Shown here one piece after another: positions 1-10,300 of a stretch of 64,000 bases of DNA. Position numbers and translations under genes: made by a program. Numbering within the stretch: the first letter of the stretch is position 1; each line of letters begins with the position of its first letter. The notes beneath the pieces were generated by a model. The model was not told the origin of the DNA. It saw nothing but the letters and a program-made list of their open reading frames with translations, and searched no databases. The DNA is taken from the NCBI GenBank assembly GCA_905160935.1, contig CAJHZI010000642.1, positions 347,501-411,500 of the forward strand. Direction: 5' to 3'. The DNA is from Enchytraeus crypticus. Lineage: Eukaryota > Annelida > Clitellata > Enchytraeida > Enchytraeidae.

Positions 1-120
1 GTACCAAGCATCCATCCTTTCATGGATCGAAAGCTTGGAGTGAGTAATTACTACGTAGAAATGCAATATAAATATGAGTCCAGGATATCATCCACTGGGA
101 TGATATCCAAGTGATTGAAC

Positions 121-204
121 AGGATTGTAGCTACAAGATTGTAGCTACAGGATTGTAGCTACAGGATTGTAGCTACAGGATTGTAGCTACAGGATTGTAG
201 CTAA
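121..204. repeat. 15-bp tandem repeat (gattgtagctacag type)
   Basis: About five and a half head-to-tail copies of a 15-bp unit built on gattgtagctaca, nearly identical, in what is probably an intron of the beta-carbonic anhydrase gene. Each unit contains the palindrome tagcta. Confidence 0.9.
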
Positions 205-545
205 TGTCTTTATCTTTCTAATTACAAAGTCCTCTTTGTCATCTATAGAACCCTTTGCAATCTCTTGCATCTTATTTATTGATAGCAGTTACCTATCACA
301 TGCTACCAACTCTATTGTTCAATAATGAATATGACACTATGTTAGCATGTGTAGCTGCTACTGTATCAGTGTACTTTAATATTATAATAATTCATCTTGT
401 CTAAAATCTCCATTTAAAAAATACCTGTGTTTGCGGCTTTTGTTTTTAACTTCAGATTTGAAGAAAGCTTATGGTGCTATGTATGTGAATTTATCGATTA
501 ACAGATTGATTGATGGATTGACTATTTGGTTGGTTGATTGATTAG

Positions 546-776
546 GCTATAGAGTTGCTGTACTCTATGAGACATGAAGTAAACAAGCACGCTGGTTCAC
601 CGCTGCAGCTTTGGATGAAGCGACACGGCGCTAGATCGATGGAGAAGTTTAAGCAACTTGAGAGGTCACCAGACGGCACTGGACCTCTGAGATTTGAGGC
701 CGAGACGCCTGATAAAGCTTTCATGGCTTACATTGACCCTGAGAGAATCCTCGCTCCTACAGACAGATTGTCGCAA
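546..776 (+). CDS. Beta-carbonic anhydrase, penultimate exon (gene starts upstream of the window)
   Basis: This exon encodes 77 codons beginning A-I-E-L-L-Y and ending D-R-L-S-Q. It is preceded by an acceptor (gattgattag) and followed by the donor caa|gtaaac, both at codon boundaries. The peptide segments SPLQLWMKRH, AETPDKAFMAYIDPE and DRLSQ follow the pattern I know from animal beta-class carbonic anhydrases, which interconvert CO2 and bicarbonate using a Cys/His/Cys zinc site. Those zinc ligands would be coded in upstream exons that are not in this window, so catalytic competence cannot be judged. It joins in frame to the exon at 2541. The acceptor at 545 was preferred over one at 552 because it extends the family-like A-x-x-L-L-Y start. 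Confidence 0.85.
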
Positions 777-867
777 GTAAACATGAATATCAACCAATTG
801 CTATTTTATTGATTAATCATTAAATATGTATATCAAATAATCCTCGACTCAGTTTCATGGCTTATAT

Positions 868-946
868 GGACCCTGACGTCATCCTTGGATAAGGAAACGG
901 ACGTTAAACCTTTATTATTATTATTATTACTATTATTATTATTATC
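868..946 (+). mobile_element. CR1-like LINE, extreme 3' end fragment with (ATT)n tail
   Basis: The stretch gacgtcatccttggataagg, then ggacgttaaaccttt, then (att)n, matches the 3' end of the longer CR1-like element ending near 44340 (gacatcatccttgtacgagg, then acctttattatt). It is a severely 5'-truncated insertion in the beta-carbonic anhydrase intron, in the gene's orientation. Confidence 0.7.
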
Positions 947-1039
947 TAACCTACTCTAGAAAACATTTACTGACTCCACCTCTACTTAGTCTTCTATCAT
1001 TATAAATCTAGAACTATAGAATTATTATTATTATTATTA

Positions 1040-1850
1040 TTACTATTATTATAAGATAAAAAAGACTTTATTTAATTAAAAGAAAGATGAAAAAATATTT
1101 AAAATAGTTCCTCTACGCTCTGGGAGGCCGCATTCGCCAATGTGCCACGAATGCATACAGCATTAAAACGCTGGAGTGCGATAGATAGGCGCTGCCATAG
1201 AAAGGCTTTTTCACGCTGGTCGCCTGTAATGGCACTGGTTCTCCTGCCTAATTCGTTTAAGAAGTCAGACGCGGCAGAGTTGATGGGGCCCAATGTCTCA
1301 AAAGCAATTGGCAGGAAGATGTAGCTGCTAGAGACTGCGGCATATTTAAGTGTCTTCCTATTGGCGGCGGCTTCAGCAGCTGAGCCAGCAGCAGCACATG
1401 AAAGGCTGAGATTGCTTGCTGAGAATATGTCTGTCACAGTGACATCCCAGCTGATACACTTGCCTTCTGCCCAAGGAATTTGAGATACACCGTCCGGTCG
1501 TTTCCATCCGAGCGGCTCAATCCCTGGGGCTCTTTTATGGCCGGAATATTTGCGTGAGCTGGAGCACGCCATACCAGATCATTCAGATACTGGTGTCTGC
1601 CGATTCTGCCAGCGCTCCGCATGCATGAAAGGCCATGTGTGCCCAGAGCATTGACCGATGCTCCACAGACACAGTTGTGTGGCTCATAAAGTGTAGAGCC
1701 CAGCCGAAGACCAACCGCTACTCTCACTGCCTCGTCATCCAGGCGGAGGCCACAGGAAGATAAAGGCAAGGCTTTCAACCAGTCACCACTATGAAGAGTA
1801 GAAACATCAAGCAGCCGAGCCTTTTCTTGTGGGATTAACGCCTTATTATT
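1040..1850 (-). mobile_element. Non-LTR retrotransposon C-terminal coding fragment (family X), frameshifted
   Basis: On the minus strand, reading from 1778 down, one frame gives LPLSSCGLRLDDEAVRVAVG and CVCGASVNALGTHGLSC. A frame change near 1565 then leads into KRPDGVSQIPWAEGK, WDVTVTD, AAAEAAANRKTLKY and FLNELGRRT, then GDQREKAFLWQRLSIALQR, ending at a stop near 1102. This RPDG..W..GK..WDVT / FETLGP / QRLS pattern is the tail of many invertebrate LINE ORF2 proteins as I know them. The frame change and 5' truncation make it a dead copy. It sits antisense in the beta-carbonic anhydrase intron. Copies of the same 3' end occur at 28.2-28.8 kb. Confidence 0.75.
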
Positions 1851-2540
1851 ATTATTATTGTTAATAATATTATATGGACCTATGAAAAAGAGTTGCCCCT
1901 ATTGCAACTTGTGTTAAATTATTTTTGAATATATTAAGTAATTAATTTAAACCTCGGTTGATGTTTGTTTTTGATTGCCATTATTTAACTCAAGTAGTGT
2001 GAAATTTCGTGTCACTTTTACGATACTATTATGATGAGAAAAATTATTATCTCATATGCTGTAATTAAGTCTGTATCGAGTTTAATGTTAAATAAAGTAT
2101 ATTAAGCTAAAGCATCTCCATGCATACAAACTAGAATGTATGACTAGTTGTACTCTGTAAGGAGTACTAATTTTAAAATTGAAATTAGACAATGATTATT
2201 GATAAGTTTAAAATTTATGTATAAGTGTAAGTCTTATATTATTTCCCTTCCTTCACTGATTTGTTGACTGATGAATTATTGTACTATTCTTCTTCAATTA
2301 AACCTGCATCTTGTTGAAACACCAAAGGAACAAAAATTTATATACCTGATTGTAACCGACTTAAAAGAACTTATGGCTTTGGCAAAGTTTTTAAAGTTTA
2401 ACATCTCTTTCTTTATCGCAGATGTTCTGCCCGAGACTTGACCTTGACCTTGTACAGACAAGAATGTTACAAACTCAGCCAACGGCCTGTGCCGAGGACC
2501 CACCGAATGATAATGAACAACTAATAATTGTTTTTTCCAG

Positions 2541-2795
2541 GTGAATACACTACAGCAGTTACAGAACATAGCGAGTTACTCTTTTCTGGAGGAGAAACTG
2601 AAGAAGGGAGACGTTCGTCTGCATGCGCTGTGGTTTGATATTTATGACGGAGACTTTCAGATGTTCAGCAGGTCCAAGCAGCGCTTTGTCGAGGTGACAG
2701 AGGACACCTATGATCATTTAGTGGTGGATGGAGAGAGCTACGTGGATCCGAAGACAGTCGACATCAAGCACAAAGTGTTCGAGCAAACTGATTAA
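2541..2795 (+). CDS. Beta-carbonic anhydrase, last exon with stop codon
   Basis: The acceptor is ttttttccag|gtg and the exon runs 84 codons to a TAA stop. It continues the preceding exon exactly, giving L-S-Q then V-N-T-L-Q-Q. The segments SYSFLEEKL, LHALWFDIYDGDFQMFSR and RFVEV are the C-terminal beta strands typical of animal beta-carbonic anhydrases. Exon lengths (231 and 255 nt) keep frame, so this end of the gene looks intact. The family is mitochondrial in some insects, but the targeting region is outside the window. Confidence 0.9.
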   Translation: MNTLQQLQNIASYSFLEEKLKKGDVRLHALWFDIYDGDFQMFSRSKQRFVEVTEDTYDHLVVDGESYVDPKTVDIKHKVFEQTD

Positions 2796-2930
2796 CTTGG
2801 ATTGATTGTTTAGATTTCTAGATAATTTTTAGATATTTTTAGATAGTTGTAGACTAATGAAGAAGTGACAAACAAAATGTTCTTGCGGGCCAGATTGCTA
2901 AACTTTGCTATTCGCTAAAGTTATGCAATC

Positions 2931-2936
2931 AATAAA
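2931..2936 (+). terminator. Likely polyadenylation signal of the beta-carbonic anhydrase gene
   Basis: An AATAAA hexamer lies about 135 nt after the TAA stop, in AT-rich sequence, on the same strand as the gene. Position and sequence fit a poly(A) signal. Cleavage site not identified. Confidence 0.6.
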
Positions 2937-2950
2937 ATTAAATAATAGAA

Positions 2951-3458
2951 TTAAATAATTAGAATTAAATAATTAGAATTTCTTAGTCAATAATGATTTT
3001 AGGTTGCGTTGTATGAAATTTTTATGGCATTTAAATAAATTAAATTTGCTTTAATCAAATGGAAATACATGTTTTTGACCAGTATAATTACTATCAGACC
3101 GCTCATGATTGAAGCTTTTTGATGTGAAAAGTGCCTAATGTGTAGTGAATCGACTTACTGCATTATAGTATCATATGCATGTTATGATATTTAAGTTCAT
3201 GTAAATTTTACTCGCTATTAAGATTGGTGAATTAAAATTCTTTGTTACTGTACAGAATAGTGTTTAGCAAACTGCTACAACAAATCGTTAGCTGTGTATT
3301 GAATAGAAAATCATTTAGCAGCAGTGCTGAAGGGAATGCTTGTTGCTGATTGCTTACATTTGATGGCAACATAATATTTTATGATCTTTGAGATTTATTA
3401 CAATTAACATAATACTTGTATTTTTGATATTTTGTATATTTGTCAGATTTATTGCTTG
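2951..3458. other. AT-rich spacer, nothing recognised
   Basis: Sequence downstream of the carbonic anhydrase poly(A) signal. No coding exon, SINE or tandem array is visible apart from two short near-copies of attaaataat just after 2936. Confidence 0.5.
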
Positions 3459-3757
3459 ATTTATTGACTAGTAGTTTACTACTTGATCTATTGGCTAGTA
3501 GTTTACTGCTTGATCTATTGGCTAGTAGTTTACTGCTTGATCTATTGGCTAGTAGTTTACTGCTTGATCTATTGGCTAGTAGTTTACTGCTTGATCTATT
3601 GGCTAGTAGTTTACTGCTTGATCTATTGACTAGTAGTTTACTGCTTGATCTATTGGCTAGTAGTTTACTGCTTGATCTATTGACTAGTAGTTTACTGCTT
3701 GATCTATTGACTAGTAGTTTACTACTTGATCTATTGGCTAGTAGTGTTTACTACTTG
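3459..3757. repeat. 27-bp minisatellite, about 11 copies
   Basis: Head-to-tail units of 27 bp built around cttgatctattggctagtag, with tta or gtttactg linking them. Copies differ by g/a in 'ggctag/gactag' and by ctg/cta. Because 27 is a multiple of three, the array is open in a frame (repeating SSLLLDLLA), but the peptide has no other support and I treat it as non-coding. Confidence 0.9.
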
Positions 3758-5831
3758 ATCTGTTGGGTAGTAGTTTCTGTTTTCAGCTTAAATTCTTTTC
3801 TGTGTAACCATTTAACGGGATTATGGATTATGTAGAACAGAATGTCTTGTGTGTTTTCTAGATTTAGTAGATTAACAAATGGCTAAGGCGTATATTAATG
3901 TGCAATTTACGTAGAATGTTTAGATGCTAATCGATGGGTTTATCGAAGGATTGCAACTTTTTGCTTTTTATGAACATTTTTTGACACGTGAAAGTTTTTG
4001 GTAACCCTAAAAGAAAATTACAAGACTGCCTCGAAAAAAACCCGAAGGCAGCTGGAATTAGCATTTATGGGAGAACAGAAGGAAGAAAAGAATGAACACC
4101 GAGGAAATGTCGAAGAATGAAAATTTGATCAGCATTGAGTATTTTTGGCTGGAACCAGCACTAAGATGATCACGTGACATGTTTTGTGACATGTTTCATC
4201 GTCCAGGTAGATTTTATGTGGCAGTTGTGGTTGTAGTGATAGCGCACAAGTTATTAGTTTCAATGATGAGCGTGAAGCAATTAATTTACTGCTAATGCAA
4301 TATGATTGGTTTGTTACTGAATTTTTCGAAGCTTTCACTGGATGTGTTTTATCGTTGTTGTTTGGCTTTTGCCGTTGTTAAACGAGATTCTTAAGTACTA
4401 ATATCTGAATTGTATTATTATTGTATTAGTAAATCATAAAATTTATTTTGCAAGTCGTTCCATTAGATTACATTCTGCTGGTTTAGCTGAATCTGTTAGA
4501 TACTACTATACTGATATTATTATGATGTAGCTTGATTTAATATTTGATTCATTTAATGACGTTGTGATTACTATTAATTAATAAAATGATAAAGGTGTTA
4601 CGGATTGATTATGAATTGTCTAGTTCGAGTTAGTGACGAAAATAATAACAGATATAATTAAATTCTAGATATAATTATATTCTACATTTCTGGGTACCCA
4701 AAACAATGCATTGCTGCATAGCTCAAATGCTTTACTGTTTGTAAGACTAACTTCATTTGTCTGCTACTGAACAAAGTCATATTTGTGTAAAAACGATTTT
4801 AGATCATCGTATATTTGACACTTCACGTAAGTGCTGAATAACCAATCAACTTAGATTTAAAGTTGATTTGTGTGTTTAGAGTATAGCGTGCTAGACTTGT
4901 CTGGTGATTTGATCGCTTTCATGTTGTAGGTCAGTGCTGCTTATATGAATCTCTATGCTACTCTCGTGCTGCTTTATCCTGAAACCTGAAACTACGCTAA
5001 TTTGTTACTTTAAGAAGACTTAAAATTTAGGTCAATTGTAAAAATGTGAACTGTACAAGTTCACATGAGGCGTTAATACAAAAGCGATGCATGAAATTGA
5101 AAACTGTTATAGAAGGTAACTTTTTATCATAAAGGCATAGGCTTATTAACTGCTAAGCTCGCTGCTGGTGGGTGTGGGTGAATGAACGCGAAGGGGAATG
5201 TGGCTCCTTTTTGTAGAAGGCCAACACTGATATAAAAAATCTAAATCTAAAATATAATTTGACAATATTTTATGCCACTATATTTTGATTAAAATTAGGC
5301 TAATGAAACTTCCATATCAAATTGTATAGTTATATAAGAATTCTATGTGCCTAATTAATCATACATTCTATTTATACATTTTTACAGCGTTAGTGAATGT
5401 GAGAGGTCGTTGCAAAAAACCACAATTTCAAATTATATATGCAAATTCACTGTGATTGGATAATCTTTTTTGAGTAGTTTGTAGTGTGATACGTGCGCTA
5501 GACTGTGTAGAAATGTGTATCTTGGTTCTGACATCTGATGGTGTATGAGAGAGCGAGTTATAATTAGTTGAGGATTGTTAATTGGAGCTTCTGAGGTTTT
5601 GTTAAGATTGTGTTATTTGAAGTTTGCTACTGCTATAACGATTGGTTGATGGAAGTGCGAGATGTCATAATTGCAGTGACAACTGTTGCTATGATGCAAT
5701 CACGGAGGTTTTTTGGTTCTGTTATGAATTATGTTTATTTTAATTTTCTCTTATACTATTTTCAAATGTTCTATATTAATATACTACAATATAAACTATA
5801 TTGTACCGAATTAATACATTCGTTTCTTATT
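3758..5831. other. Gene-poor AT-rich spacer
   Basis: No exon or repeat family could be supported over about 2 kb. A short open stretch near 4003-4096 (+) reads NPKRKLQDCLEKNPKAAG before a stop. It may be a decayed coding fragment but matches nothing I know. Open frames of 60-85 codons near 4.1-4.3 kb and 5.6-5.9 kb look like chance. Confidence 0.4.
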
Positions 5832-5885
5832 GGCCGGAGCCAGTGGCGAAGTCGGTAAGATACTGACGTTAATCTTAGCTTTACT
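5832..5885 (+). mobile_element. SINE family A, internally deleted copy
   Basis: The start ggccggagccagtggcgaag plus tcggtaagat matches the 5' end of the tRNA-derived SINE seen whole at 51769. It then jumps directly to the 3' segment ctgacgttaatcttagcttt, losing the B-box region. About 70 bp are missing from the middle. Confidence 0.7.
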
Positions 5886-6284
5886 TTTATGCTTTATTAA
5901 GTTATAATCGAATGATATTCAGAGTAACTGACGGATGTTTTTGCTATATTTAACGTATAAATTTTAATTAAATCTCTAAACCGCTATTTTTGCTATTATA
6001 TCTTTGAAGAAATTTTCACTAGCATTGTTAAAACATTTTACTAATTCTGCTACGGTTGCTGCAGAATTTATAAATCTCTGTGATATTCATGTGCATTGTG
6101 CACTTGATATCTGTGAATACCTTGAATCATTTATTTTAATTTTAAATTTTGAAGTTTTGATGTCCATTTTGTCAATTTATAATTTCAATTGATATTATCA
6201 ACTAATATTTTCGGTTGGTAGTATCTATTTTTATAATTGATATTTTTTATCAATATTATAAACTGATAATATCCGTTGATATTA

Positions 6285-6432
6285 TAAACTGATATTATCA
6301 GTTGATATTATCAATTGATATTATCAGTTGATATTATCAATTGATAATATCAGTTGATATTATCAATTGATAATATCAGTTGATATTGTCAATTGATAAT
6401 ATCAGTTGATATTATCAATTGATAATATCACT
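6285..6432. repeat. Tandem palindromic 26-bp repeat
   Basis: About five units of 26 bp. Each carries a perfect 24-bp palindrome whose left half is tgatattatcaa and whose right half is its reverse complement. Less regular half-units (gatattatcag / gataatatcag) extend left to about 6200. Such an array can fold into cruciforms on either strand. Confidence 0.85.
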
Positions 6433-6537
6433 ATTAATATCATTCAGAACTATCACAATTGTCATATTGTAATGCTGGTTTACTGGATCTTAGACAGCTT
6501 TCATTAAGATTTAACATTTTTGAAATTTTTACTCATT

Positions 6538-6573
6538 TTGTTAATAAAAGCTGGTAAAGCTAATGTTAACGTT
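6538..6573 (-). mobile_element. SINE family A, 3' end remnant
   Basis: The plus-strand text aaagctggtaaagctaatgt followed by taacgtt is the reverse complement of the conserved 3' end of SINE family A (compare 45620 and 50560). The tRNA-like head is missing. Confidence 0.55.
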
Positions 6574-6690
6574 AGCAACAAGTGACGCTCAGTTGACAAA
6601 CTTCTTGTCGCTACTTTTTGATCCTTCGTTACTCCAGAGCACCCTAAAAGATCGGTCATTTCAAATCTCATCACAACAACTGAAGCTTTA

Positions 6691-6921
6691 GAATGTCTTA
6701 ATAGCGTAGGGGTAACGTCATGAAGGTTAAATAACAAATCCTGAGGTGAATTGAACCCTCGTGGGTTCGAATCCCAACCGCGCTGATCTGAGAGTAAAAT
6801 CTCGGACATTCACAGGACTGGTTATACGGAAAATGGTCTAAATTTTCCCAACGGTTTAAACATGTGGTATTAAAAACCGATAGATATCAACTAGATGATC
6901 GGTTCACTATAATGCGTGTTT
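6691..6921 (+). mobile_element. SINE family B (tRNA-derived), full-length-like copy
   Basis: An A-box-like stretch (tagcgtaggggtaacg) and a B box (gggttcgaatccc) lie about 55 bp apart, as in a tRNA gene with a long variable arm. They are followed by a unique body (ctcggacattcac, ggtttaaacatgtggta, ttcactataatgcgtg). A second copy at 24010 aligns over the whole length, so this is a dispersed element, not a tRNA gene. Confidence 0.8.
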
Positions 6922-7361
6922 ATTTTAAGCGCTGAACTATTTGATACGCTGTCAAATGAGTGAACACAGTTTTATATTTCCATCTTTTAACTTGGTTCGT
7001 AATATTTATCTTCTAAAATAACTGAACAGCAAACGGTCATAGAGAATTATATTTATATGTATATATACAAGTTGCTATGCATTATTATGCTTACAGCGCC
7101 ATAATAATGGATAGCTACAATACCGAAACAGCTTCTAGAAGCGATATTATTCAAATCCTTCATTAATGAGAGCATCGTAATGCAAACAATATAATACTAT
7201 CGCGAAGGTCTAGACTCCATGTACAATTGTATATGCAGATAGGATGAACATTTGAATAGGATGGACATTTGCATTTGCGATTGAAAGAATTCCAAAATGC
7301 CGGGCCTTGTAAAGACACCGTTTAGCAATAAGATAAAGTCTATGAAGCGCCTTCTTTAGTT
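6922..7361. other. 3' flank of the giant minus-strand gene, no other feature seen
   Basis: AT-rich sequence downstream (minus sense) of the stop at 7362. A tttatt at about 6916-6921 would read AATAAA on the minus strand but lies inside the SINE, so poly(A) use is uncertain. Confidence 0.35.
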
Positions 7362-10300
7362 CTAGTATGCTTCAACATCAGACTGTGAGTCTTGTAAAGA
7401 TTCCAGTAGATCATCGCATTCTTGTTCATAGCAATTCTCCTCACCACTCTGATTACACTGCTGCTGTGGTCTCAGATCCTCTTGTTGTTGTTGTTCTAGC
7501 TGCTGTGACTGTTGCTTGGATTGTTTTGGATGTTGCAGTAGTAGTTGTTGTTCTTGTGGTTGTTGTTGTGCACGTTGTTGTTTATTTTGTTGGGGATTAA
7601 CTTCTTTCTGCTTCAGTTCATCTTCACGACGCATAATGTTTTGTTCTTGTTGTTTAACCTGTCGTTGTTGTTGTGCATTTTTCTCCCCCTGTTGCTGCTG
7701 CATTCTATGTTGCACATGTTGTGTTTGTTTATGTTGCCTTTTAATAACAGTTTGTTGTTGACTATCCTGAGGTATAAGTTTATTTTGCCCTTGATGTAGT
7801 GTAGATTTTTGTTGAATCGTTTTCTGTTGATCTTTTTGTTGCTGCTGATGTTGATGAGATTTTTCTTCTGGCGCTGGTTGTTGTTGTTGTTGCTGTTGTA
7901 CAGTCGGTTGCCTAAACTTCATCTGTTGTTGAACCTCAGATTTTCTCTCTGTGCTTGTCTTTGATCCAAATCGTAACTTGCTCATAAACGATCGTCCTTT
8001 TGACAATATATTCTCTTGAATTTCTTTACTTTCTGGTGCATCTATCACATAAGTTTTACTCGATCCACTAATTTGTAAAGTTGTTGATTGAATCGAGTTG
8101 GCTTCTAATGATTTATTATCTATTCCATTAGCCACCCTCGCTCTGACGTCAATTGTCTCACTCCCAGTTTTGTCTGCATTATTTTCAAGAATATCGCTGT
8201 GTTTTGTTCTGTGTGTATCGTTGCTGGCTCGACCGCTCGTTACTCTGCTAAAGAGATTAAAGCTGACTCGAGACAGTCTGCTCACCTGGATCTTCTTCTC
8301 CACGGAACTTCTCAAATGAGCCAGTCTCTCTTCAGCTTCCTGGACTCTGGTACTTTCCGCTTTGGAACCATAGGAATCATCTGTTTCCTTGGGACTCACT
8401 TTGTCTTCAGTTATGACTTCCATCTGTTTCATTTTAGGAATTAATGTGTCTGCCAGATTTTGTATTTGCTCGGGTTCTCGAGTGGCATTGCCTCCTGTGG
8501 TCATATTTATCCCTGATGCAACTTTAAAGCTCCTTAAATTATCTTTAAGCTCTTTACCAGCATGAATGCTTCTCGAAAAATTAGTAAATCCCGTGGCATA
8601 CTTCTGCTTGCTGACGGAAGATGCACTATCTTCAATGCTTTTGAACTCCACTTCCTGATTTGTTGCTGTTTTTTTTGTCAGTGTCTTCAATTCATCAGCG
8701 CTCTCTGGACTGGATATACTTCCATTACATGTGCCCAACACTGCTGCACTGCTATTGGCTGAAGAATAGACAGACTGTGGATTCTGATTGGTGGCCATAT
8801 TCAACGCCTCTATGTCCTCGGACTTCCAGGAGTCATAACCGCTCTCACTGATGGGAATACTTCGTTGTTCTTCTATCAGACGCTCAGTATTTTGTTCAGT
8901 TTTACTGCCAGACGTTTCCTGTTCATTTATAGAGTTTTCATTGCTCATTTCATTGCCTTCCGATTGAGAATCTGGACAATTCTTATTCTTTTGAGAATCT
9001 GTATTTGCTGGACTTCTATTCTCATTATCTATCATATTAATGCTTTCATTTTTACAATTGGTTGAATTTGTATTTGAAGCAACTGCATGCGATTGACAAT
9101 TTCCAGCAGAAGAGCTGTCTACCTCTGAAGCCTCGTTTAGTGACAAGCTGTCAACTTTGCTTAATCTTTCTGTCTCAGTTCTAACAGAATCTTGATCTCT
9201 CTGAGGCTGATCTACATCCATAGCAGACAATTCTGTATGGAAATTTTTGACTTCTTCGAGTACTTCAAAGCCACGAGAGCGACTGCTAGTATCCGTTGTA
9301 CTTGTCTTAGTTTTGGACGAGGATGCAGTAGTATTAACAGGAGCTTCATTACTTGTAACAGAGTCAGGGTCAGCAGCTTGTGCTCTCTCTAATATTATAA
9401 TATCATCACTCTCGAACGTCACGACGTACAAGTCGTTCTTCCTGTTACCCAACGAAGCTGCGTCATCGGAGTTGTGCATATCAAGCGAACCGTTTTTAAT
9501 TTCTTCATCTGTCATCAGTTTTACCAAAGTTCTTGAGAAGCTGGTTGTACTCTCGCGCCCAGATGATGACCTCTGACTGGACCTGTCTGAGACTGAGGCG
9601 CTCTGAGATTTGACGAGTCGTAGTATTTTAGATTCTCTATTCTGCTCTCTATTCTGCTCTCTATTTTGCTCTCTATTTTGCTCTCTATTCTGCTCTCTAT
9701 TTTGCTCTCCATTTTGCTCTCTATTCTGCTCTCTATTCTGCTCTCTATTTTGCTCTCTATTCTGCTCTCTAGTTTGGCATACACTTCTATTTTTAGGAAA
9801 TTCAGAATGAAGTTCCTCGTCGGATGTTTCTTGAAGCGCCGCACCTTGAGGCTTTAAGGAATTTTTCTGCTGCTTTGGTTCATGCATTTGCCGGTGGAGT
9901 CTGTTTTTACGCAGTGTATTATTATGATATAACAATTCTGAGTTCAGGTTTGCTTTTGTGTCGTGTTTTAACTCCGTCGTAGTCTCAATCGTTGAAGCTT
10001 GATCACGCGCAGCCTTAGGTCTACTGCTTCTCGTGTGTTGTCTCTCTGTAGTGTTTTGAGTCCCACTGAAAGACGAACCACATCTGCTACCTGTATCTGC
10101 ATTACGAGGAACCTTCACGTGAAGTCTTGGAATTCCGCCTGAATTTTGTCTATTGAACTCTCCTTTAAACGTACTGGTTTCTGAGGATTTTCCTGTTCTA
10201 GATACGGTGCCATATGGCTTAACTAGAGGGGGTTGTAGTTCATCGGAGTCATCTGTAATCAACTCCGTCTTTGTTGCACTTGTGGTGATCTTATTCTGAA

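Noticed and set aside
3440..3835. 131-codon frame with repeated SSLLLDLLA
   Set aside because: It is generated by the 27-bp tandem array (period divisible by three). No start context, conservation or neighbouring exon supports it.
5610..5858. 82-codon plus-strand frame
   Set aside because: AT-rich, hydrophobic by composition, and overlaps a SINE remnant at its end. No homology recognised.
6740..6785. Possible tRNA gene (B box gggttcgaatccc)
   Set aside because: The same sequence with its non-tRNA body recurs at 24010, so it is a SINE. No full cloverleaf could be folded by eye.
7516..9392. Plus-strand Cys/Leu-rich frames opposite the giant gene
   Set aside because: They are antisense shadows of Gln- and Ser-rich codons on the minus strand.
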